Shown here one piece after another: positions 8,766 to 17,226 of a DNA stretch of 64,000 nucleotides. The stretch is from the NCBI RefSeq assembly GCF_900185645.1, contig NZ_FYAM01000006.1:62001-126000 (forward strand). The letters are read 5' to 3'. The notes beneath the pieces were generated by a model. It ran no database searches and was not told the origin of the DNA. It saw only the letters and a list, made by a program, of their open reading frames with translations. The position numbers and the translations under genes were made by a program. Source of the stretch: Clostridium sp. BSD9I1 (lineage in GTDB: Bacteria; Bacillota; Clostridia; Clostridiales; Clostridiaceae). Each line of letters starts with the position of its first letter. The stretch's first letter is position 1.

Positions 8766-9452
8766 ATGAATAATCAAAGGATTCTTATTATTGAAGATGA
8801 AATTAAAATAGCTAGGTTTTTGGAACTTGAGCTTAAACATGAAGGATACGAAGTGGATAAAGCACATGATGGAAGGAAGGGACTTGACAAGGCTCTCGAG
8901 AAAGAATTTGATCTAATAATATTAGACATTATGCTTCCTTCCATGAATGGCATTGAAGTGCTAAGGAGATTAAGGCAAGGTTCGGAAGTTCCTGTCATCA
9001 TGCTTACGGCTAAAGATGAAATTATGGATAAAGTTGTGGGATTAGATATGGGTGCTAATGATTATGTAACTAAGCCTTTTGCAATTGAGGAATTACTTGC
9101 AAGAATTAGAGCAGCACTTAAAAGAAAAGTAACTCAAATAATAGTATCAAATATTCTTGAGTTAGGTGATTTAAAGGTTGATTTAGATAAGTATATAGTA
9201 ACATATAATAATGAGGTAATAGAGCTTACTAAAAGAGAATTTGATTTACTTCAATATTTCCTAGAAAATAAAAATATTGTTCTTACAAGAGATAAAATCC
9301 TTCAAGCAGTGTGGGGATATGATTATATGGGTGACACTAATGTAGTTGATGTATATGTTAGATATATAAGAGGTAAGATTGATGATAAATATAATAAAAA
9401 AATAATTCATACTGTTCGAGGGGTGGGATATCTATTAAAAGATGGAAAATAA
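8766..9452 (+). CDS. OmpR-family response regulator
   Basis: A 228-residue regulator. The receiver domain spans residues 1-115, with acidic pocket E10-D11, phospho-acceptor D54 (LILDIMLPS), T at VIMLTA and K at VTKPF. The C-terminal winged helix (about 130-226) contains LTKREFDLLQYF and VDVYVRYIRGKID, the DNA-recognition region of the OmpR/PhoB class. The next gene, its sensor kinase, overlaps by 11 nt. Overall resemblance is to ArlR/CssR-like regulators. Target genes are unknown. Confidence 0.9.
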   Translation: MNNQRILIIEDEIKIARFLELELKHEGYEVDKAHDGRKGLDKALEKEFDLIILDIMLPSMNGIEVLRRLRQGSEVPVIMLTAKDEIMDKVVGLDMGANDYVTKPFAIEELLARIRAALKRKVTQIIVSNILELGDLKVDLDKYIVTYNNEVIELTKREFDLLQYFLENKNIVLTRDKILQAVWGYDYMGDTNVVDVYVRYIRGKIDDKYNKKIIHTVRGVGYLLKDGK

Positions 9453-10989
9453 GGCGAAGTATTTACAATTAATCAAACAGATAATAAGATGGATATCCAT
9501 AGTTCCTTTTTTATTGCTTAAGAAGATAATAAGTTTAGTAAAGAATTTAAAAAATAGATTTGTTGAAAAACTAAGGTTTTCTTTAACTTTTAAAATAACA
9601 ATAGTGTATATGTTTATAATAAGTCTTATTCTAATGCTGTTAAGTGGTGCAATAATAGGTGGATTTGCTATATATGTTGGATGGAACGCCGAAGGTAATT
9701 TGCAAAAAGATTTTCAGTTAATTTCAGATTATCTAAAAGAAAATACCGAAATTCCAGCAGAGAAGTTAAATAGGATCTCTAGGCTTGACAATATTTCAAT
9801 ATCCGTATTTGATGAAAATAGAAATTTATTATATACAACAGAAAGTGAGAAAGATTCTATAATCTTTTATGATGAAAGTAAACAAAACCAAAGTATAGTT
9901 ATTAATGAAAACTATATGGTTATAAAAGATAGAGATAAGGTTTATGTGAATTGGGATTATCTTAACCATAATGATAATAATTTTGGATATGCGATGATGC
10001 TTAGTAATAGAGTGAACTGGCAATCAAAAGATATTTACATTCAAGTTAAAGATAAAATAATAAATGAAATATTTAGTGTAATAGTTTTAGCTTCTACACT
10101 ATTATTTATAGATATAGTTGTTATAATCATAGTTCTACTTGCTGGTACAAGGGCTAGCAGAAAAACTTTAAAACCAATTCAAACAATGACAAATACAGTT
10201 GAAAATATAACTATTAAAGCATTAGATACAAGACTTAATATTAGAGGCTCTCAAGATGAACTTAAAGATTTAGCAAGAACTTTTAATACTATGCTTGATA
10301 GAATACAGCAGTCCTATGAGCAACAAAATCAATTTGTATCAGATGCTTCTCATGAATTAAGAACTCCGATTTCAGTTATTCAAGGATATGCAAATATGCT
10401 AGATAGATGGGGAAAGGACGATAAAAGCGTTCTTGAGGAATCTATTTCTGCAATTAAAACTGAATCTGAAAGTATGAAATCACTTATAGAAAAGCTTTTG
10501 TTTTTAGCACGAGGAGACAAGAATACTCAAAAGGTTGAAAAAGAGGAGTTTTATTTAAATAAATTAATTGATGAAATAGTTAAAGAAACAAAGCTTATTG
10601 ATAGCACTCATGAAATAAAAAGTGAAAAGAATGATTTAGCAAAGATTAATGCAGATTATAAAATGCTTAAAGAAGCTCTGAGAGTATTTATAGATAATAG
10701 TATAAAGTATACTCCAGAGGGAGGATTAATAAAGATTAATTGTTCACTTCAAGATAATGAAGTTTTAATTTCTATTGAAGATACAGGCATGGGGATTTCA
10801 AAAGAAGACTTACCACATATCTTTGATAGGTTTTATAGAGCAGATAAATCAAGAACAAAACAAACAGGTGGCACAGGACTAGGCTTATCTATTGCAAAAT
10901 GGATTATATTTAAGCACAATGGAGGGATTACTGTTGAAAGCAGAGTTAATGTAGGTACAAAGATAAATATAACATTACCTAGTATATAA
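9442..10989 (+). CDS. Membrane sensor histidine kinase, partner of upstream regulator
   Basis: A 515-residue kinase. An N-terminal basic cytoplasmic stretch is followed by membrane segments at about residues 48-77 and 205-235 flanking an extracytoplasmic sensor loop of about 130 residues. A HAMP region follows (RASRKTLKPIQTMTNTVENI), then the phospho-acceptor box SDASHELRTPIS and an ATPase domain with an N box (FIDNSIKYTPEGG), DTGMGIS and GGTGLGLSIAKWI. It autophosphorylates and passes phosphate to the response regulator. The layout is ArlS-like. The signal is not evident from sequence. The start overlaps the regulator stop, indicating translational coupling. Confidence 0.9.
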   Translation: MENKAKYLQLIKQIIRWISIVPFLLLKKIISLVKNLKNRFVEKLRFSLTFKITIVYMFIISLILMLLSGAIIGGFAIYVGWNAEGNLQKDFQLISDYLKENTEIPAEKLNRISRLDNISISVFDENRNLLYTTESEKDSIIFYDESKQNQSIVINENYMVIKDRDKVYVNWDYLNHNDNNFGYAMMLSNRVNWQSKDIYIQVKDKIINEIFSVIVLASTLLFIDIVVIIIVLLAGTRASRKTLKPIQTMTNTVENITIKALDTRLNIRGSQDELKDLARTFNTMLDRIQQSYEQQNQFVSDASHELRTPISVIQGYANMLDRWGKDDKSVLEESISAIKTESESMKSLIEKLLFLARGDKNTQKVEKEEFYLNKLIDEIVKETKLIDSTHEIKSEKNDLAKINADYKMLKEALRVFIDNSIKYTPEGGLIKINCSLQDNEVLISIEDTGMGISKEDLPHIFDRFYRADKSRTKQTGGTGLGLSIAKWIIFKHNGGITVESRVNVGTKINITLPSI

Positions 10990-11039
10990 AAATAAATATA
11001 TAAACAGGAAGATAGTAAAAGAATAGTTGAGTTAGATGT

Positions 11040-11066
11040 AGGCTTAAGAAGGGATTTCTTAAGTCT
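11040..11066 (+). terminator. Hairpin after the two-component operon
   Basis: AGGCTTAAGAA pairs with TTCTTAAGTCT around GGGAT. The T run that follows is poor (ATATT), so it is a weak terminator candidate. Nothing else is recognisable in the gap 10990-11238. Confidence 0.45.
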
Positions 11067-11238
11067 ATATTAATATACTAAATAATTATAACGTCAAAAA
11101 ATACATTAAATATCTTAATAAAACACAAATTTCTAATCAAATTTTAATATTAAATAAAGAAATTCTTAAGAATTAGCTGATATAATAGGTCAAGTGATTA
11201 GAAAATATGAGTAATATTAAGGAGTTTGATTATAAAAA

Positions 11239-11796
11239 ATGAGCCATAAAAATATTTATCTAGTTTTATCTAGAACAGGCACCTGGCTTTCAAATTTAAT
11301 AAGTTTATTCACTGAAGGCAAATATATACATTCTTCTATTAGTTTTGATAGTAGTTTTACTAAGATGTATTCTTTTGGTAGGACAAACCCTGACAATCCT
11401 TTTTCAGGTGGATTTGTTGAAGAAAGTTTATATGATGGAGTATATAAAAAGTTCTCTAGAAGTGAGTGTGTAATATATAAATTAGAAGTTACAGAAGAAC
11501 AGTATAATATCTTAAAAAATGAAATAGAAGGATTTTTAGAAAAAAGGGATGAATATAAGTATAATTTTTTAGGCTTATTTGGAGTTTTGCTTAATCAACC
11601 GGTTAAAAGAAAAAATTATTATTTTTGTACTCAGTTTGTTTCAGAAGTTTTAATTAAAAGTGGCGTTTATGATACTGATAAAAACCCTGCATTAATTAAG
11701 CCGGATGATTTATTTTCAATTGAAAACAAGGACTTAATTTACGAAGGTTTTATAAATCAATGTTTCAGATTTCAGAAAGCATATAATTTTAACTAA
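11239..11796 (+). CDS. YiiX/NlpC-P60-like papain-fold hydrolase
   Basis: A 185-residue protein without signal peptide or membrane segment. The pattern of a permuted NlpC/P60 (YiiX/YebB-like) hydrolase is visible: an early histidine in EGKYIHSSISFD (about residue 31-38) and a cysteine in NYYFCTQFVSEVLIKSG (about residue 135). Such proteins are cysteine hydrolases of amide or ester bonds, often acting on lipid or peptidoglycan-like substrates. Substrate is unknown. The gene stands alone downstream of the two-component system and may be one of its targets, but no shared site is visible. GGAG precedes the start at usual spacing. Confidence 0.7.
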   Translation: MSHKNIYLVLSRTGTWLSNLISLFTEGKYIHSSISFDSSFTKMYSFGRTNPDNPFSGGFVEESLYDGVYKKFSRSECVIYKLEVTEEQYNILKNEIEGFLEKRDEYKYNFLGLFGVLLNQPVKRKNYYFCTQFVSEVLIKSGVYDTDKNPALIKPDDLFSIENKDLIYEGFINQCFRFQKAYNFN

Positions 11797-11925
11797 TAAT
11801 TCATATATATAATAAATAAAGAATTATATAATTAACAAATAAAATAGCTAATATTACTTCATAAATACAGTAACTGCAATGGATTAAAAAATTTAGAGTG
11901 TAATCCTTAATAAATAGTATTCAAA

Positions 11926-11953
11926 AGCAGCCTTTAAAACGGGCTGTTTTTTT
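11926..11953 (+). terminator. Terminator in the 11797-12155 gap
   Basis: CAGCC pairs with GGCTG around an 8-9 nt loop, followed by TTTTTTT. It ends transcription from the hydrolase side before the sugar-acid operon promoter. A smaller hairpin (GGATTA/TAATCC, 11881-11906) precedes it. Confidence 0.7.
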
Positions 11954-12059
11954 ATTAATATACTGTATTAAAGATTAAGTTAATTTTAACAAAGTTATAT
12001 AATAAAAAAATTACAATTAACATATAAGTTAAAAATTTCGGAAAATTATAAAAAGAGTA

Positions 12060-12088
12060 TTGACATTAATTAGGTAAAGTTGTATTAT
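12060..12088 (+). promoter_or_regulatory. Sigma-A promoter of the sugar-acid operon
   Basis: A consensus -35 TTGACA (12060-12065), a 17-nt spacer and TATTAT (12083-12088). The GntR-type operator lies immediately downstream over the expected start point, consistent with repression. Confidence 0.8.
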
Positions 12089-12096
12089 AAGGATAA

Positions 12097-12113
12097 CACT
12101 TGTATGACAGGTG
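12097..12113. promoter_or_regulatory. GntR operator 1
   Basis: CACTTGT-ATG-ACAGGTG is a 17-bp palindrome (CACYTGT-N3-ACARGTG) sitting at +1 of the promoter at 12060-12088. The same CACCTGTATGA element occurs twice, inverted, at 13788-13820, after the GntR gene. Binding by the GntR protein at 13065-13766 is inferred. Confidence 0.7.
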
Positions 12114-12155
12114 ACAACAGTTATCTGTAATATGATAGAAGGGAGGTAAATAGTT

Positions 12156-12962
12156 ATGATTGGGGAAAATCTTGAAAAAATTTTTTCATTAGAGAGAAAA
12201 GTAATAGTTTTAACAGGCGCTACAGGTGGCATAGGAAGTGCTTTAGCTAAAGGACTTGCTAGCGTAGGTGCTGAAATGGTACTTTGTGGTACAAGCATGG
12301 AGAAATTATCAATGCTTCAAGAGGAAATTGAAAATTTTAATGGAAAAGCAAAAGGTTTTGTGCTTGATATTGGTAATATGGATTCTATAAAACAATGTGT
12401 AAAGGATATCAACCAGGAATATGCCAAGATTGATGTTCTTATCAATTGTGCAGGAATTAACAAAAGAGAAGGTTTTTTAGATGTAGAAGAAGAGACCTAT
12501 GATAAAATTATGGATGTTAATTTAAAAGGACTATTCTTTTTTTCACAAGAAATTATAAAGATTATGATTGAAGCTAAAAGTGGAAATATCATAAATATAG
12601 CATCTCATAACTCATTTGGAATGTTAGGTGGTTGTAGTGTATACGGTGCTACCAAAAGTGCTCTTTTAGGTATAACAAGGTCAATGGCAGTGGAGCTTGC
12701 TCAATATGGAATTAGAGCAAATGCAATTGCACCAGGACATATTTTAACACCTTTAACAACAGTCACTTGGGAACATCCTGAGCGCAGTAAATTTTTAAAA
12801 GAAAGAACTGCAATGGAAAGGCCAGGAAATCCCGAAGAACTTGTAGGAATAACTATTATGCTTGCATCAGATGCATCAAGCTATATGACTGGTATGGCTT
12901 ACCATGTAGATGGAGGATATTTAGCTGGAGGAAAGCCTTGGTCATATGATACTAAATACTAA
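12156..12962 (+). CDS. SDR dehydrogenase, gluconate 5-dehydrogenase/KduD type
   Basis: A 268-residue short-chain dehydrogenase. The NAD(P) motif TGATGGIG is at about residues 22-29, NCAG follows at about 98-101, the catalytic tetrad Ser is in NIASHNSFG, and YGATK supplies Tyr and Lys. The C-terminal MTGMAYHVDGGYLAGG is typical. It resembles enzymes that interconvert keto and hydroxy sugar acids (gluconate 5-dehydrogenase, 2-deoxygluconate 3-dehydrogenase). First gene of the operon, directly behind the operator and a good AGGGAGG site. It probably prepares the sugar acid taken up by the GntP permease for dehydration; exact substrate unknown. Confidence 0.8.
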   Translation: MIGENLEKIFSLERKVIVLTGATGGIGSALAKGLASVGAEMVLCGTSMEKLSMLQEEIENFNGKAKGFVLDIGNMDSIKQCVKDINQEYAKIDVLINCAGINKREGFLDVEEETYDKIMDVNLKGLFFFSQEIIKIMIEAKSGNIINIASHNSFGMLGGCSVYGATKSALLGITRSMAVELAQYGIRANAIAPGHILTPLTTVTWEHPERSKFLKERTAMERPGNPEELVGITIMLASDASSYMTGMAYHVDGGYLAGGKPWSYDTKY

Positions 12963-13064
12963 TTGCAAAGATTTTATCCTGTATGTAGCACTTCGTATAA
13001 ATAAGTGATATAATCAACTTAATTAATTTCAAAATTCATTAAAATGGAGTGGGAATACAAAAGA

Positions 13065-13766
13065 ATGGCTATTAAACAGGTTAAAAAATCAAGTGTAGGA
13101 GAACAAGTTTTTGAACAACTTAAAAATCAGCTCTTAAATAATGAATGGAAGCAGGGCGAAAAAATTCCATCAGAAAATGATTTGGCAGATGCCTTTGGAG
13201 TTAGTCGTGCAACAGTACGGCAAGCGATACAAAAACTTACGGTTTTAGGACTATTAGAAACAAGATTAGGTGAAGGCTCCTTCGTAAAGGAAGCAAAGCC
13301 AGGATTATATATGAATACAATTATTCCGATTGCTTATCTTGGACAAAATTCATTTGAAGAAGTTTTAGAATTTCGTAGAAAAATAGAAGGCGTAGTAGCA
13401 GAACTAGCAACAGAAAAGATCACTGAGGATGATATAAAAGAGCTTGAAAAATGTTATAGAAATATGGAGTTATATAAGGATAATTTAGAACAATTTTCTA
13501 AGGCGGATTTTGAATTTCATTTGACTATAGCAGAAGCAACAAAAAATTCATTGTTTATAGAGATATATAATATCATTCATGATATTTTATATGATGCCAT
13601 GACCAAAGTTGTTATCCAAAGGGGTAATTCAGCTGGTCTTTGCTATCACAATCTACTTTTGGAAGCTATGAAAAAAGGTGATTCAAAAGAAGTAAGAAGG
13701 CTTATGGATGAACATATGGAAGATACAGTAAATTCATTTAGAAAGTATGATGAAAAAGAAGAGTAG
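13065..13766 (+). CDS. GntR/FadR-family regulator of the sugar-acid operon
   Basis: A 233-residue regulator. The N-terminal winged helix has the GntR signature PSENDLADAFGVSRATVRQAIQ-like run (about residues 34-53). The C-terminal FCD-type helical ligand domain contains FHLTIAEATKN, with metal-binding Asp/His positions typical of FadR/UxuR relatives. An ATG at 13044 is also in frame, but it overlaps the GGAGTGGG ribosome site, so the start at 13065 is chosen. It lies between the dehydrogenase and the permease and is flanked by copies of the CACCTGTATGA operator, implying autoregulation and release by a sugar acid. Confidence 0.85.
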   Translation: MAIKQVKKSSVGEQVFEQLKNQLLNNEWKQGEKIPSENDLADAFGVSRATVRQAIQKLTVLGLLETRLGEGSFVKEAKPGLYMNTIIPIAYLGQNSFEEVLEFRRKIEGVVAELATEKITEDDIKELEKCYRNMELYKDNLEQFSKADFEFHLTIAEATKNSLFIEIYNIIHDILYDAMTKVVIQRGNSAGLCYHNLLLEAMKKGDSKEVRRLMDEHMEDTVNSFRKYDEKEE

Positions 13767-13787
13767 AAGACCTACTTTTCTATAATA

Positions 13788-13820
13788 ACACCTGTATGAC
13801 AACATACATCATACAGGTGT
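13788..13820. promoter_or_regulatory. GntR operator 2 (inverted pair)
   Basis: ACACCTGTATGA and its exact complement TCATACAGGTGT are separated by 9 nt. Each half matches the operator at 12097-12113. A TATAAT at 13781-13786 just upstream may be the -10 of an internal promoter for the permease and enzymes, although no good -35 is visible. There is no T run, so a terminator is unlikely. Confidence 0.65.
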
Positions 13821-13828
13821 GTGTAATA

Positions 13829-13842
13829 TGTAAACGTTAAAG
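13829..13842 (+). promoter_or_regulatory. Probable cre site (CcpA)
   Basis: TGTAAACGTTAAAG matches the catabolite-response consensus TGWAARCGYTWNCW except at the last two conserved positions. It lies downstream of the internal operator and about 85 bp before the permease start, a position suitable for roadblock repression by CcpA. Confidence 0.5.
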
Positions 13843-13924
13843 GAGTGATAATACATAGATTTAAAATAAGGGATAGGGAAAAGAAAGAAGGTAAAACTAT
13901 AAAAAATTAGGGGGAAATAAAATT

Positions 13925-15361
13925 ATGTTACCAAGTACTTTTTTACTTATTTTAATTGGGGCCGTGGCGTTTCTTATGCTATTTATCTTAAAGTTTAAAA
14001 TGAACCCAGTGCTGGCAATATTGCTTGTGACACTTCCTATGGCAATACTTCTTGGAAATTCACCAACTAAAGCAATTGAAGCTATCAACAATGGGTTTGG
14101 AGCAACTCTTTCATCTATAGGTATAGTTATTATTCTAGGTAGTATTATAGCAGTTATCGTACAAGATACAGGTGCAGCTATACCAATAGCGAACTTCTTT
14201 GTAAAGCTTGTACATGGAAAAAATGTTGAACTTGGGCCATCTATGGCTGCATATATACTTTCAATTCCAGTGTTTGGTGATATAACGACTTTACTATTAG
14301 CACCTATTGCTAGTAATCTTGCACAAAAACATAAAATAAGCATGGCTAAAATGGCAGTGTTTATCTGTATTGCATTAAATATAACGCACTGTCTAGTACC
14401 ACCAACACCAGGTATCTTAGCAATTACACTTCAAATAGGTGCAGATCTTGGTAAAGTAATATTATTTGGTACAGTTATAGGTCTTATAGGTTTCTTTGCA
14501 GTATATTTCTTGCTTAGGAACTGGGCAGGAAAAGAAATGATACAGCCTATTGATGAATATCTCGAATCTGAAGAAGAAACAACTTCTGTAGCTAATCGTG
14601 AAATTGCAGCTGTTAGTGATGCTGTGATTAGCAACTTACCATCAACAATACACTCATTCTTACCACTATTTTTACCAGTAGTATTAATTACAGTTGCTTC
14701 TTTTATAAAGGTAGCATTAGATCCAAATAGTTTATCTTATACAATTATCACATTCCTTGGTGACCGTGTAGTTGCATTACTTCTTGGAGTGGTCGCTGCT
14801 ATGACCCTTGTAATTGGAAGGGAAGATAAAGTTAAACATATAGCTAAAAAACATAATCCAAAGCTCGGAGAAAATGTTTCTTTACTTGATTGTATATTCG
14901 GAGAATGGGTAACAAGAGCATTACACATGGCAGTAGTTCCGCTACTTGTAACAGGTATGGGGGGAGCATTTGGTAAAGTTCTTGCAGCAGCGCCAGCAGC
15001 TAAAGACTTAGCAAGCATAATAGCAGGTTCTGGAATACCAGCACTTGTAATTCCATGGTTAATTGCTATGGTTATGATGGCTTGCCTAGGATCCATGACA
15101 ATGGCTCAAATGACAGCGACAGCTCTAGTACTACCATTAATACCAGCACTTGGGCTATCACCGCTTGCAACAGTACTAGCTATTGGTGCAGGTGCAATTG
15201 GACCTAACCATGTAAATAACAGTGGGTTTTGGGTATTTAGCGGATTTTATAATTTAAATCCAAAACAGGCATTGAAGTATATAACACTTCCTAGTGTAAT
15301 TATCAGTGTAATTTTATTCATAATCGTATTTGCATTTAATACAATTGGACTTTTGGGATAA
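13925..15361 (+). CDS. GntP-family sugar-acid permease
   Basis: A 478-residue protein with about 12-14 membrane segments. Family features of gluconate:H+ symporters include the early FLLILIGAVAFLMLFILKFKMNP segment, a conserved VFGDITTLLLAPIA block, HCLVPPTPG, and GSMTMAQMTATALVLPL with GPNHVNNSGFW near the C terminus. A hydrophilic loop at about 205-235 is somewhat long. It imports a hexonate or similar acid for the enzymes encoded downstream. The gene follows the double GntR operator and cre site and is followed by a strong hairpin before the dehydratase. Confidence 0.88.
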   Translation: MLPSTFLLILIGAVAFLMLFILKFKMNPVLAILLVTLPMAILLGNSPTKAIEAINNGFGATLSSIGIVIILGSIIAVIVQDTGAAIPIANFFVKLVHGKNVELGPSMAAYILSIPVFGDITTLLLAPIASNLAQKHKISMAKMAVFICIALNITHCLVPPTPGILAITLQIGADLGKVILFGTVIGLIGFFAVYFLLRNWAGKEMIQPIDEYLESEEETTSVANREIAAVSDAVISNLPSTIHSFLPLFLPVVLITVASFIKVALDPNSLSYTIITFLGDRVVALLLGVVAAMTLVIGREDKVKHIAKKHNPKLGENVSLLDCIFGEWVTRALHMAVVPLLVTGMGGAFGKVLAAAPAAKDLASIIAGSGIPALVIPWLIAMVMMACLGSMTMAQMTATALVLPLIPALGLSPLATVLAIGAGAIGPNHVNNSGFWVFSGFYNLNPKQALKYITLPSVIISVILFIIVFAFNTIGLLG

Positions 15362-15382
15362 TTTAATTAGTTAGATTCTCAG

Positions 15383-15409
15383 GTTTGGGCAATAAAGTAT
15401 TGCCCAAAC
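15383..15409 (+). promoter_or_regulatory. Intra-operon hairpin between permease and dehydratase
   Basis: A perfect 12-bp stem (GTTTGGGCAATA, loop AAG, TATTGCCCAAAC) without a proper T run (TTGATTTGG follows). It could be a partial terminator or an mRNA-stabilising or processing structure that sets different levels for permease and enzymes. Confidence 0.55.
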
Positions 15410-15453
15410 TTGATTTGGAAAAATAATATTTAACAGAAAAGGAGATGTTAATA

Positions 15454-17178
15454 ATGGCTAATATAAAACAAAAAAGTGCTCCAGAAAGACTTTTGTGGGC
15501 ACAATTTGATGCATTACAAATGGGATCAGGATGGGATGAAGAGGATATTACAAAACCTCAAATATTAGTAGAAGATGTATTTGGAGATAGCCATCCAGGT
15601 AGTGTTCATTTGAATAAACTTACGGATCAAGCAAAATACGGTATATTCGAACGTGGGGGTTTCCCAGCACAGTTTCATGCAACAGATATTTGTGACGGAT
15701 GTGCACAGGGACATGATGGTATGAATTACATACTAGCTTCCCGTGAAGTACTTTGTGATATGGTAGAAATTCATGCTTCAGTTAGTCCTTGGGATGGTAT
15801 GATTTTAGCAGCTTCCTGTGATAAATCCATTCCTGCACACTTAAAGGCTGCAGCAAGGCTTGATATACCAGCAATATTTATTCCAGGTGGAAGTATGAGG
15901 CCAGGCCCTAATATGACAACATCTTTAGTGGCAGGAGATATATCACTTCGTCAAAAACGTAAAGGTGAAATTACAAATCAAGAAATAAGGGATTATAAAT
16001 TAACGGGATGTCCTTCAGTAGGTGCTTGTACATTCCTTGGAACAGCAAGCACTATGCAGTGCATGGCAGAAGCTCTTGGATTAGCATTACCAGGTTCAGC
16101 TCTTATGCCTGCAACCATGACAGATATACTTCGTAATGCCAGAAAAGCTGGAAGAATTATTATGGAACTTGTTGAAAAAGGAATAACACCTAGTAAGATA
16201 TTAACTAAAGAAGCATTTATAAATGCTATTATTATTCATAGTGCCATAGGGGGATCTACTAATGCAACTATTCATCTTCCTTCTATAGCTTTAGAACTTG
16301 GGATAGAATTAGAACCTGAATTATTTGATGAAATAAATCATAGAATACCTCACATTGGGAATATCAATCCAAGTGGACAACATTTAACAGAGACATTCTG
16401 GTTTGCAGGTGGTATTCCAATGGTACAGCTTATGCTTAAGGATTATCTAAACCTTGATGTCATGACAGCTACAGGAAAAACTCTAGGTGAAAATCTTGAA
16501 GATTTACAAAGAGAAAATTACTTTGAAAGAAATCTTGGATACCTACATAATTATGGAGTTAAGAGAGAAGAGGTAATATTTCCTGTAGAAAATGTTAAGG
16601 AAATAGGTTCCATAGCCATCCTTAAAGGGAATATAGCTCCAGAAGGTTCTGTAGTTAAATACTCTGCTTGTGCTGAAAATATGCGTTTTCATAAGGGGAC
16701 TGCAAGAGTTTATAATTGTGAAGAAGATGCATATAATGCAGTTGTTAATGGAGATATTAATCCAGGTGATGTTATAGTTGTTCGTTATGAGGGACCTCGT
16801 GGAAGTGGCATGCCTGAAATGCTTATGACAACAGAAGCCATTGTTTGTGACAAACGTTTAAATGGTACGGTTTCCCTGATAACGGATGGAAGATTTTCTG
16901 GTGCTACTCGTGGTGCTGCAATTGGACATGTTTCTCCAGAAGCTGCATCAGGTGGTCCGCTTGCATGGGTAGTTACAGGAGATATCATAGAATATAATAT
17001 TGAAAAACGTACATTAAATGTTGTGGGCATAAATGGAGTGGAAATGCCTCTTAAAGAAGTTGATAGAGTATTTGCTGAAAGGGCTAGGGAAGGAATAATT
17101 CCAAGACCTCCAAGAAAAGGTATATTTAAAAGATATACGGATTCTGCATTGTCAGCAATGAAAGGTGCGGGTTATTAA
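15454..17178 (+). CDS. IlvD/Edd-family sugar-acid dehydratase
   Basis: A 574-residue iron-sulfur dehydratase. Cluster and active-site segments are DICDGCAQGHDGM, AASCDKSIPAH, GCPSVGACTFLGTAST (cysteines that bind the cluster) and TDGRFSGATRGAAIGHVSPEA near the C terminus. Length is nearer to arabonate/xylonate/gluconate dehydratases than to the 650-residue YjhG type. It should convert an aldonic acid to its 2-keto-3-deoxy form. An in-frame ATG nine bases upstream overlaps the AAGGAGATG site, so 15454 is chosen. Neighbouring permease, aldolase and SDR argue against a role in branched-chain amino acid synthesis. Confidence 0.85.
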   Translation: MANIKQKSAPERLLWAQFDALQMGSGWDEEDITKPQILVEDVFGDSHPGSVHLNKLTDQAKYGIFERGGFPAQFHATDICDGCAQGHDGMNYILASREVLCDMVEIHASVSPWDGMILAASCDKSIPAHLKAAARLDIPAIFIPGGSMRPGPNMTTSLVAGDISLRQKRKGEITNQEIRDYKLTGCPSVGACTFLGTASTMQCMAEALGLALPGSALMPATMTDILRNARKAGRIIMELVEKGITPSKILTKEAFINAIIIHSAIGGSTNATIHLPSIALELGIELEPELFDEINHRIPHIGNINPSGQHLTETFWFAGGIPMVQLMLKDYLNLDVMTATGKTLGENLEDLQRENYFERNLGYLHNYGVKREEVIFPVENVKEIGSIAILKGNIAPEGSVVKYSACAENMRFHKGTARVYNCEEDAYNAVVNGDINPGDVIVVRYEGPRGSGMPEMLMTTEAIVCDKRLNGTVSLITDGRFSGATRGAAIGHVSPEAASGGPLAWVVTGDIIEYNIEKRTLNVVGINGVEMPLKEVDRVFAERAREGIIPRPPRKGIFKRYTDSALSAMKGAGY

Positions 17179-17226
17179 AAATTTAAGAGAATATTATATA
17201 GATATTAATTAAAGGGGATGTTTTTA

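Noticed and set aside
15454-17178. Dihydroxy-acid dehydratase IlvD of branched-chain amino acid synthesis
   Set aside because: The family is shared, but the neighbours (GntP permease, KDG-type aldolase, GntR regulator) point to sugar-acid catabolism.
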